Source: Flavobacteriaceae bacterium CG2_30_31_66 (GTDB lineage Bacteria > Bacteroidota > Bacteroidia > Flavobacteriales > Flavobacteriaceae). Taken from it: a stretch of DNA of 64,000 nt. A program made the translations under genes and the position numbers. Shown here piece after piece: positions 31,302 to 38,886 of this stretch. Below the pieces are notes generated by a model. That model saw only the letters and a program-made list of their open reading frames with translations, ran no database searches and was not told where the DNA came from. The stretch lies in NCBI GenBank assembly GCA_001873065.1, contig MNYM01000005.1:26805-90804 (forward strand), in the 5' to 3' direction. Each line of letters begins with the position of its first letter. The stretch's first letter is position 1.

Positions 31302-32135
31302 TTATTTCATCATTTGCAAATTGCTGATTTCCAATTGAGTGAGTTCTCTCCATCTTCCTCTTGGTAAATTTTTCTTGGTCAATTGTGCAAACACGACTCT
31401 ATCCAATTTGGTTACTTTATAGCCAATATGTTCAAATATTTTTCGAACAATTCTATTTCTTCCTGAGTGAATTTCAATGCCAACTTCCGTTTTTGATTCA
31501 CCTTCTACATAAGAAACAGCATCAATAAACACTTTTTTTCCTTCAATAATCACTTCTCCTTTTAATTTTTCTAAATCTTTTGCATCCAATTTTCTATCTA
31601 AAGAAGCATGATATAATTTACGCACATTGTGTTTTGGATGCGTTAATTTTTTGGCTAAATCTCCATCATTGGTAAACAATAATAAACCTGTAGTGTTTCT
31701 GTCCAACCTTCCAACAGGATAAATTCTTTCTTTTGTCGCATTTGCAACCAATTCCATCACTGTTTTTCTACTTCGATCATCTTCCATAGTTGTGATGTAA
31801 TTTTTAGGTTTGTTGAGCAAAATATATTTTTTTTGCTCTGGAGTAATTCCTGTTCCATCAAACTGAACAACATCTGTTGGCAATACTTTATAGCCCATTT
31901 CTGTGACTAATTTGCCATTTACTTGAACACTCCCTTGTTGTATAAAAGTATCTGCTTCTCTTCGTGAACAAACGCCTGAATTGGCAATGTATTTGTTTAA
32001 ACGAATCCCTAAAGATTCATCTGCAACAACAGTTGGTTTTATTTTTCTGAACTCTTTTTTTACAGGTTTTCTGTTCAATGGCGTACTTTTTTTTGGCTCT
32101 TGTCGTCTTCGCGACGAGTTTTTATTTGATTCCAT
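31302..32135 (-). CDS. rRNA pseudouridine synthase (RluB/RsuA family), S4 domain; ATG start at 32135
   Basis: 'RLNKYIANSGVCSRREADTFIQQGSVQVNGK', 'VGRLDRNTTGLLLFTNDGDLA'; the track's TTG start at 32153 lies inside a TATTTTTG -7 box. Confidence 0.93.
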   Translation of the reverse strand: MESNKNSSRRRQEPKKSTPLNRKPVKKEFRKIKPTVVADESLGIRLNKYIANSGVCSRREADTFIQQGSVQVNGKLVTEMGYKVLPTDVVQFDGTGITPEQKKYILLNKPKNYITTMEDDRSRKTVMELVANATKERIYPVGRLDRNTTGLLLFTNDGDLAKKLTHPKHNVRKLYHASLDRKLDAKDLEKLKGEVIIEGKKVFIDAVSYVEGESKTEVGIEIHSGRNRIVRKIFEHIGYKVTKLDRVVFAQLTKKNLPRGRWRELTQLEISNLQMMK

Positions 32136-32150
32136 TTTTAAAAATTTTTC

Positions 32151-32158
32151 CAAAAATA
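32151..32158 (-). promoter_or_regulatory. Bacteroidota -7 box (TATTTTTG, minus) for the pseudouridine synthase
   Basis: Plus-strand CAAAAATA 15 bp before ATG 32135. Confidence 0.5.
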
Positions 32159-32173
32159 GGCAATTAAACCCTT

Positions 32174-33091
32174 CTAATTCAATCTATCAATCACTTTTTC
32201 TAATAATAGAGAGGTATCAATAAAAACCAAACTTAAAACACCAATCAACAATAACAATTTTAAAATGTTATGTAAAAATTGGTATTGCTTCTTTGTTTTA
32301 GATTTCCAAAGATATATGGCAACAAATAAAAGTGTAATAAGCGCTCCATAAAAATAATAGCACATAAAACCCAACTCAGGAAGTCTGAATAAAATTGCGA
32401 TGGGGAAAAAACTAAAAAGCAATAATGATATGGATAATTTCTTGGTTTTTTGCTCTCCATGAACTACTGAAAAAGTTCGGTAATTGTTCGCAATTGCACC
32501 TTTTATATTTTCCAAATCTTTGATTAATTCACGCACCATAATCACTAAAAACAAGAAAATAGCATGTACAAATATGATGTTTGAAAAATTCTTATAATAC
32601 ACAAAAATCACAAAAAAAGGTAAAATGGTAAGCATAGTTGCTGAAATCAATCCCATTAATGGATATTTTTTTAATTTATGCGAATAAAACCAAATTCCAA
32701 AAATGTAAATTGCAAAAAATAAACCTGCTCTCCACGAAACAAAAAATCCAAATAAAAACCCAAGAAAATTCAAAAAGAAATACAATTGCAAACGCGTGCT
32801 TTGTTTTACAAAAGTATCCAATCCTGTTTTTAATGGTCTGTTGATGCGATCTACTTTTACATCGTAAAAATTATTGATGATATATCCTGCAGCAACTACA
32901 CAAACTGTCGCAAGAATTATAAAATGTAAGTGAAGATCAAAAAGAACATATTTCAAAGATTTTTCGGGCGAAAAGATAAAAATAGAGGCTAAATATTGGG
33001 CAATAATTAGAACAAGAATATTATATCCTCTAATCACTGATACTAAACTCAGCATTTTTAGGATGAATCTTTTTGCTTTGAAACAAGTCAT
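32174..33091 (-). CDS. UbiA-type prenyltransferase (geranylgeranylglycerol-phosphate geranylgeranyltransferase-like)
   Basis: 'AAGYIINNFYDVKVDRINRP' and 'RELIKDLENIKGAIANNYRT' NDxxDxxxD / DxxD-type motifs, poly-TM. Confidence 0.88.
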   Translation of the reverse strand: MTCFKAKRFILKMLSLVSVIRGYNILVLIIAQYLASIFIFSPEKSLKYVLFDLHLHFIILATVCVVAAGYIINNFYDVKVDRINRPLKTGLDTFVKQSTRLQLYFFLNFLGFLFGFFVSWRAGLFFAIYIFGIWFYSHKLKKYPLMGLISATMLTILPFFVIFVYYKNFSNIIFVHAIFLFLVIMVRELIKDLENIKGAIANNYRTFSVVHGEQKTKKLSISLLLFSFFPIAILFRLPELGFMCYYFYGALITLLFVAIYLWKSKTKKQYQFLHNILKLLLLIGVLSLVFIDTSLLLEKVIDRLN

Positions 33092-33100
33092 GAATTGTTT

Positions 33101-34042
33101 TTAGAACCTGTAAACCAATTCTAATTTATAATCTTTGAGGCTTTTTTGTGCTTTTTGATAATCTTCTGTAAACCCTAAAATATAGCCACCACCACCTGAA
33201 CCACAAAGTTTTAAGTAGTAATCATTCGTGTCAATTCCTTTTTTCCAAACTTTGTGAAACGCATCAGGAATCATAGGTTTGAAATTTTTAAGCACTATTT
33301 TTGACAAACTTTTTACGTTTGTAAACAACGAAGTCACGTTTCCTTTTAAGAAATCGTCAATACAAGCGTCTGTATAAATGGCAAATTCTTCGCTCAACAT
33401 TTTTCTGAAACCTTCGTTTTTCATCTTGTTCATAAAAATGTTTACCATTGGCTCTGTTTCACCAATTTGTTCAGAATCTAATAAAAAAACCGCTCCTTTT
33501 CCTTCTTTTTGAGATGGAATTCCAGCTGGTTCAATGTTTTCTTTGGAATTGATTAAAATCGGTAAACTCAAATACGAATTTAAAGGATCTAATCCTGAAC
33601 TTTTTCCGTGAAAAAAAGATTCCATTAACGAGAAAATTTCTTTCAATTTCAATAATTTTTCTCTGGTCAAATTCTCTAAAACAGTGATTTTATCTTGCGC
33701 ATATTGATCGTAAATAGATGCCACTAAAGCTCCTGAACTTCCTACTCCATAACCTTGAGGAATAGAGGAATCAAAATACATTCCGTTGTCTAAATCTTTC
33801 TGAAAAGCCGTTAAATCAAAAGCGACTAAATCCGAATTTAAACTGGCAATATGATTGTAAAATCTTCGTAAGTTTTCGTTTGATTTTTTTGAAAATTCAT
33901 CAAAATTATCAGTAGTTTTCAAAGCGCCTCTATAAGCATTGAATGGAATTGCCAAACCTTTTGAATCTTTGATGATTCCATATTCTCCAAAAAGAAGAAT
34001 TTTAGCATAAAACAATGGACTTTTCATTTTTCTTTTTTTCAT
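33101..34042 (-). CDS. Mevalonate kinase (GHMP kinase)
   Basis: 'KILLFGEYGIIKDSKGLAIPF', 'PQGYGVGSSGALVASIYD' GHMP motif 2, 'KLCGSGGGGYILGF'; located between prenyltransferase and MVD. Confidence 0.88.
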   Translation of the reverse strand: MKKRKMKSPLFYAKILLFGEYGIIKDSKGLAIPFNAYRGALKTTDNFDEFSKKSNENLRRFYNHIASLNSDLVAFDLTAFQKDLDNGMYFDSSIPQGYGVGSSGALVASIYDQYAQDKITVLENLTREKLLKLKEIFSLMESFFHGKSSGLDPLNSYLSLPILINSKENIEPAGIPSQKEGKGAVFLLDSEQIGETEPMVNIFMNKMKNEGFRKMLSEEFAIYTDACIDDFLKGNVTSLFTNVKSLSKIVLKNFKPMIPDAFHKVWKKGIDTNDYYLKLCGSGGGGYILGFTEDYQKAQKSLKDYKLELVYRF

Positions 34043-34050
34043 TTTAGGTA

Positions 34051-34058
34051 CAAAATTA
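34051..34058 (-). promoter_or_regulatory. Bacteroidota -7 box (TAATTTTG, minus) upstream of mevalonate kinase
   Basis: Plus-strand CAAAATTA 9 bp before the ORF start. Confidence 0.45.
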
Positions 34059-34107
34059 CGAATTATTTGTATTCAATTGAAAATTACGAATTAACAATTA
34101 CGAATTA
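34054..34107. repeat. Three copies of AATTACGAATTA
   Basis: Exact 12-mers at 34054-34065, 34082-34093, 34096-34107. Confidence 0.85.
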
Positions 34108-34135
34108 ACATTTTTTTGACTAAATTTTGAAATTA

Positions 34136-34531
34136 TCAATCATTTTTGTAAAACACTTTCCAAATACCTACTTTTTCGCCATTGGTGTATTTTCCTTTGC
34201 TTTTTATTTTTCCTCCTTTATAGTATTCTTTCCAAATTCCTTCTCTCAAACCATTTTCATAAACGCCTGTTTCTTTGAGTTCGCCAGTTTCATAATATTC
34301 ATAAAACATGCCATTTAACTTTCCTTTACTATAAAAAACCTTTCTGAATTTTGTTCTTTTTTTGTAATATAAGATAATTTCTCCGTCTAATTTTTCATCA
34401 ATTCTGTAAAAATCAGCTTTTTCTTGTGAGGTTTTCTCCAAATTTGCATCCAACCAAATAATATCTTGAGATTGTAAAGAACTCGTCAAAAAAATCAAGA
34501 AAAAAAATGAGAAATTTAAAAAATGCTTCAT
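34136..34531 (-). CDS. MORN-repeat (YwqK-like) secreted protein
   Basis: 'GKLNGMFYEYYETGELKETGVYENGLREGIWKEYYKGGKIKSKGKYTNGEKVGIWKVF' MORN_2 repeats. Confidence 0.85.
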   Translation of the reverse strand: MKHFLNFSFFFLIFLTSSLQSQDIIWLDANLEKTSQEKADFYRIDEKLDGEIILYYKKRTKFRKVFYSKGKLNGMFYEYYETGELKETGVYENGLREGIWKEYYKGGKIKSKGKYTNGEKVGIWKVFYKND

Positions 34532-34551
34532 CTGTTAATTAATAAACAATT

Positions 34552-35634
34552 TTATGATAGTTGTTTTGCTCCAAAACCTGCGTAATCGCAAATATACTCT
34601 TTTTTATGACAAAAGCTAGCCAATTTATTTTCAATAAATTGCATCACTTTATGTATTTCATTTTCTGGAAAAAGCACATGAACATTGGCACCTGCATCTA
34701 ACGTAAAACAAATATTACTATTATTTTCTGAACGATATTTCCAAATTTTATTGATGATTTCCAAGGTATTTGGTTTCATCAAAATAAAATAGGGATTGCT
34801 TGTCAGCATCATCGCATGCAACGTTAATGCTTCACTTTCTAATAAATTGATAAACGATTTGATATCTCCATTTTGAAGAATTGTTGACATTTTGGTCAAA
34901 TTATCATTCGCTTGTTGAAATCGATTTTCTGCAAAAGGATGATCAAACATCAATTCATGCCCAACAGTGCTTGACACTTGTTTTTCGCCTTTGTCAACCA
35001 ATAAAATAACATCTTGATAATTGCTAAAAATTGGATGAATTGCAAATGGAAATTTCACCCCAAACAAATCAGAACTCCCTTCAATTGCAGGATGATTTCC
35101 CCAAACAACCAAAGGTCCTTCAATACTTCTTGCAGCACTTCCTGAACCTAATCTTGCCAAAAATGAGGCTTTTTTAATCACAAAATCTGAATTTAATGCA
35201 GGAATCAATTTTTGCTCTAAACTCATCAAACACATGGCAATCGCACTCAAACCGCTTGCAGATGAAGCAATTCCACTGGAATGTGGAAATGAATTTTGAG
35301 AATGAATCATCATTTGATATTCAAAAATATAGGGACAATATTCTTTAATTCTCTGAAAGAATTTAGCAATTTTTGGCTTGAATTTTTCTTTTTTACTTCC
35401 TTCAAAAAACACTTCAAATTGAACTTCGTCCGATTTTTCAATCTTTTCAAATTCAATAGTTGTAATAGTATGGCAATTGTTTAACGTAAAACTAATGGAA
35501 GCGTTTTTTGGAATTTGAGGTTCGCTTTTTCCCCAATATTTTACCAAGGCAATATTACTTGGTGTTTGCCAAGTAAAACTCGCTTTATCAACAAACTGCA
35601 ATGACGATTTTACTAAAAATTGATCTATATCCAA
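34552..35634 (-). CDS. mvaD: Diphosphomevalonate decarboxylase
   Basis: 'WQTPSNIALVKYWGK', 'NSFPHSSGIASSASGLSAIAMCL', 'SGSAARSIEGPLVVWG', 'TLDAGANVHVLFPE'; apparent TTG start. Confidence 0.95.
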   Translation of the reverse strand: MDIDQFLVKSSLQFVDKASFTWQTPSNIALVKYWGKSEPQIPKNASISFTLNNCHTITTIEFEKIEKSDEVQFEVFFEGSKKEKFKPKIAKFFQRIKEYCPYIFEYQMMIHSQNSFPHSSGIASSASGLSAIAMCLMSLEQKLIPALNSDFVIKKASFLARLGSGSAARSIEGPLVVWGNHPAIEGSSDLFGVKFPFAIHPIFSNYQDVILLVDKGEKQVSSTVGHELMFDHPFAENRFQQANDNLTKMSTILQNGDIKSFINLLESEALTLHAMMLTSNPYFILMKPNTLEIINKIWKYRSENNSNICFTLDAGANVHVLFPENEIHKVMQFIENKLASFCHKKEYICDYAGFGAKQLS

Positions 35635-35650
35635 TGTAAAAATATTTTGA

Positions 35651-35658
35651 CAAAGATA
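35651..35658 (-). promoter_or_regulatory. Bacteroidota -7 box (TATCTTTG, minus) upstream of MVD
   Basis: Plus-strand CAAAGATA. Confidence 0.5.
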
Positions 35659-35703
35659 GGATTTCTAGTAGATTTTTATCCCAATAAATTATGAAGTCTT
35701 TCG

Positions 35704-35711
35704 TATTTTTG
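35704..35711 (+). promoter_or_regulatory. Bacteroidota -7 box (TATTTTTG) immediately upstream of thiamine pyrophosphokinase ATG
   Basis: TAnnTTTG match ending 4 bp before ATG 35716. Confidence 0.5.
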
Positions 35712-35715
35712 ACAA

Positions 35716-36321
35716 ATGAAAAAAAATACGGTTTTTTTATTATTAGACGGAGAATCTCCCAATAATTTGCCTGATTTTTCTGATTATAGCTTGATTTGTG
35801 CTACTGATGGTGCCTATAAATATCTGCAAGAAAACCAAATTACACCAAATTTTGTGAGTGGTGATTTTGATGATGCTCATTCTATCTCTAATGATATTGA
35901 GGTAATTCAAACACCCGACCAAAATTTTACTGATTTTGATAAAATCTTACAAATTTTGTTTGAAAAAAGCTATAAAAACATTGATGTTTATGGTGCAAGT
36001 GGCAAAGAACAAGACCATTTTTTGGGAAATTTACACACGGCTATTTGCTGGAAAAACGAACTAGAAATTACATTTTTTGACAATTATGGAACTTATTTTT
36101 TGGCAAAAAAAAATACGAAGATTTCAAACTGTTTGCATAAAATAATTTCATTACTCCCATTGCCAAATGCAACTAAAATCAACACAACAGGATTGCAATA
36201 TCCTTTAAATAAAGAAGATTTGACATTTGGAAAACGCATTGGTACAAGAAATAAAGCGATTGAAAATGAAGTAACCATTTCTTTTGAAGAAGGAGAATTG
36301 GTAATATTTGTAAATGATTGA
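35716..36321 (+). CDS. Thiamine diphosphokinase
   Basis: 'LLLDGESPN...ICATDGAYKYLQENQITPNFVSGDFDD', 'QTPDQNFTDFDKIL', 'DVYGASGKEQDHFLGNL'. Confidence 0.93.
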   Translation: MKKNTVFLLLDGESPNNLPDFSDYSLICATDGAYKYLQENQITPNFVSGDFDDAHSISNDIEVIQTPDQNFTDFDKILQILFEKSYKNIDVYGASGKEQDHFLGNLHTAICWKNELEITFFDNYGTYFLAKKNTKISNCLHKIISLLPLPNATKINTTGLQYPLNKEDLTFGKRIGTRNKAIENEVTISFEEGELVIFVND

Positions 36322-36424
36322 AAAGAATTTAAAAGTCAAAAAGCCGAAAGTCGGAAAGTCAAAAAATCTTTGCTAAGCTATCTGATTTGACTTTAGAAAC
36401 TTTGCGGTTAATCTTTGAAACAAA

Positions 36425-36658
36425 ATGAACAGAAAAATAAAGCTACTATGGGATTTTAGAGGCGAAGATGCCTCAGAAACCGCCAAACATCACACCATCC
36501 ATTTGAAAGAATTTGCAACTTTAGAACAATTGCATTTTTATGAAATTGATGTTTCAGAAACAAATCCAATGTTGGTTTCAGCATTTATAGTTGTTGATGA
36601 AACTGATATGAGAACATTTAGAGACGCTTTAAAACCTCAAAGAGGTGAGATTGCTTAA
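36425..36658 (+). CDS. Conserved hypothetical, 77 aa
   Basis: 'KIKLLWDFRGEDASETAKHHTIHLKEFA...' compact ORF with own ATG. Confidence 0.65.
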   Translation: MNRKIKLLWDFRGEDASETAKHHTIHLKEFATLEQLHFYEIDVSETNPMLVSAFIVVDETDMRTFRDALKPQRGEIA

Positions 36659-36990
36659 ACTGTTAATTTTGTTATTATTAAAATAGATTTACCCTAAAAG
36701 TTTCTGCCAAATATTTTTATTTAAGAGCAGGTATAATTCTTTTTTTTATAAATTAAAACTATTTTTATGGACTCGCATATCATTCTTAAAATATTCGTTT
36801 TAATAACAAGTAAACCCCACAATAAACAATTAATTTTCAAAACGATGGTTAAATTACAACACCAGAATCATAAATATAGAAAATACTTAACTCCAAAAAT
36901 ATCATTTTTTTAAAGATACAAGTCTCAGAATTATCCTTTAAAAATGCTTATTTAATTACTCAATTGTTTTGAATAAGGGTTTAAAAAATC

Positions 36991-36998
36991 TATTTTTG
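36991..36998 (+). promoter_or_regulatory. Bacteroidota promoter: TTTTG (36967-36971) - 19 bp - TATTTTTG
   Basis: Both -33 (TTG) and -7 (TAnnTTTG) elements with correct spacing, upstream of SulP gene. Confidence 0.6.
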
Positions 36999-37142
36999 CG
37001 ATCAATATGAAAAATATAATTTCATTTATTCTAATCACTTCGCCACAAATACCAACCCATTATCCAGAATTTCTATCAAAATTTAAATTAAATTTATTGG
37101 TGATTGAATATTAAATTATCAACTCAAGAAAATATCAACCAA

Positions 37143-38720
37143 ATGAAAAAAGTATTTAATTTATTCGATTTAAAACAAAAAGTAAATTATAAAACCGAAA
37201 TTTTATCAGGGTTAATTGTGGCTATTGCCCTAGTTCCAGAGGCGATTGCGTTTGCGATGATTGCAGGATTTTCGCCATTAACTGGATTGTATGCAGCTTT
37301 CATAATGGGATTGATAACCTCAATTTTAGGAGGAAGACCAGGTATGATTTCTGGTGCAACAGGTGCAGTTGCAGTTATTTTTGTTGGATTAATCCATGAA
37401 TTGCGAACTATGAACCCAACTATTTCATCAGAAACTATTTTGCAATATGTTTTTGCAATGGTAATTTTTGCTGGAATAATTCAGATTTTAGTTGGATTTC
37501 TACGATTGGGAAAATTCATACGATTGGTGCCACACCCTGTGATGTTTGGATTTGTAAACGGTTTGGCAATCATCATTTTTATGGCACAATTCCCAAACTT
37601 TTATAAAAAAGGCACTTCTGAATTTTTAGGAAGCACCCAATTTTTAACAATGCTTGGTTTTGTGCTTTTGACCATGCTTATTATTTGGGGATTACCGAAA
37701 ATTACCAAAACTGTTCCTTCTTCTTTGGTAGCAATTTTGTTTGTTTCAGCGATTGTAATTATTTTTAATATTGATACCACAACTGTGGCTGATACGTTGA
37801 ATGCAGGTGAATCTATCAAGGGTGGCTTCCCTCCTATTACAATTCCAAACGTCGATTTTACTTGGGTAAATATCAAATTGATTTTGCCTTTTTCATTTAT
37901 CATGGCTGGAGTCGGATTGATTGAAAGCCTGTTATCATTAAATTTAATTGACGAAATTACAGAAACTCGCGGACGAAGTAATAAAGAATGTATCGCCCAA
38001 GGAATTGGGAATATTTTTTCGGGATTTTTATCAGGAATGGGTGGTTGTGCTATGTTAGGACAAAGTTTGATTAACATTTCTGCAGGTGCAAGAGCACGAT
38101 TATCAGGAATTGTTGCAGCAATCGTATTGTTGATTTTCATCATGTTTGGTTCAAGTTTGATTGAAAAACTTCCAATGGCAGCTTTGGTTGGATTGATGTT
38201 TATGGTTGCCATTGGCACCTTTGAGTGGGCAAGTTTAAAAACGTTTAAAAAAATGCCACGAGTAGATGTTATTGTGATGGTAATGGTTACTTTGATTACC
38301 GTTATTACACACAATTTGGCTGTTGCAGTGATTATTGGAGTTATTTTATCCGCACTTGCTTATTCTTGGGAAAATGCAAAACGCATTCGTGCTAGAAAAC
38401 ATTTTGATGAAAATGGTGTGAAACATTATGAAATTTACGGTCCTTTATTTTTCGGTTCGACCGCCGGTTTTGCAGAAAAATTTGATGTTTTGAATGATCC
38501 AATTGAAATCATCATTGATTTCAAAGAAAGCAGAATTGCAGATATGAGTGCTATTGAAGCTGTCAATAGTTTGACTCACAGATACGCAAAACAAGGAAAA
38601 AAAGTACATTTGCGATATTTGAGCAAGGATTGTATCAATTTATTGAACAATGCAGAGGCTATTATTGATGTGAATATTATGGAAGATCCAAGCTATAAAG
38701 TGGTGATTGATAGAATTTAA
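37143..38720 (+). CDS. SulP family inorganic anion transporter with C-terminal STAS domain
   Basis: 'ILSGLIVAIALVPEAIAFAMIAGFSPLTGLYAAFIMGLITSILGGRPGMISGATGAVAV', STAS 'IEIIIDFKESRIADMSAIEAVNSL'; ATG 37143 preferred over TTG 37104. Confidence 0.95.
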   Translation: MKKVFNLFDLKQKVNYKTEILSGLIVAIALVPEAIAFAMIAGFSPLTGLYAAFIMGLITSILGGRPGMISGATGAVAVIFVGLIHELRTMNPTISSETILQYVFAMVIFAGIIQILVGFLRLGKFIRLVPHPVMFGFVNGLAIIIFMAQFPNFYKKGTSEFLGSTQFLTMLGFVLLTMLIIWGLPKITKTVPSSLVAILFVSAIVIIFNIDTTTVADTLNAGESIKGGFPPITIPNVDFTWVNIKLILPFSFIMAGVGLIESLLSLNLIDEITETRGRSNKECIAQGIGNIFSGFLSGMGGCAMLGQSLINISAGARARLSGIVAAIVLLIFIMFGSSLIEKLPMAALVGLMFMVAIGTFEWASLKTFKKMPRVDVIVMVMVTLITVITHNLAVAVIIGVILSALAYSWENAKRIRARKHFDENGVKHYEIYGPLFFGSTAGFAEKFDVLNDPIEIIIDFKESRIADMSAIEAVNSLTHRYAKQGKKVHLRYLSKDCINLLNNAEAIIDVNIMEDPSYKVVIDRI

Positions 38721-38841
38721 AAGAAAATTTACCAATTAGTTACATTTTTTACAGTTGCAAAATCAACAAATTAAGATTAATTTCGTTGAGATATTTTATT
38801 ACTATTATACCTAATTGCACGTATTTAAAATAAGACACAAA

Positions 38842-38859
38842 CCTGCCTGCCTCAGGCAG
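38842..38859. repeat. GC-rich palindromic REP-like element CCTGCCTGCCTCAGGCAG
   Basis: CTGCCT-C-AGGCAG perfect inverted repeat (38847-38859) in otherwise AT-rich DNA. Confidence 0.7.
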
Positions 38860-38886
38860 ATTAGTTTCCAAAAAAAATAAACAATC

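Noticed and set aside
37601-38314. 237-aa minus-strand ORF antisense to SulP
   Set aside because: Long antisense frame is explained by codon bias; the plus strand has clear SulP/STAS motifs and the antisense protein is low complexity with no promoter.
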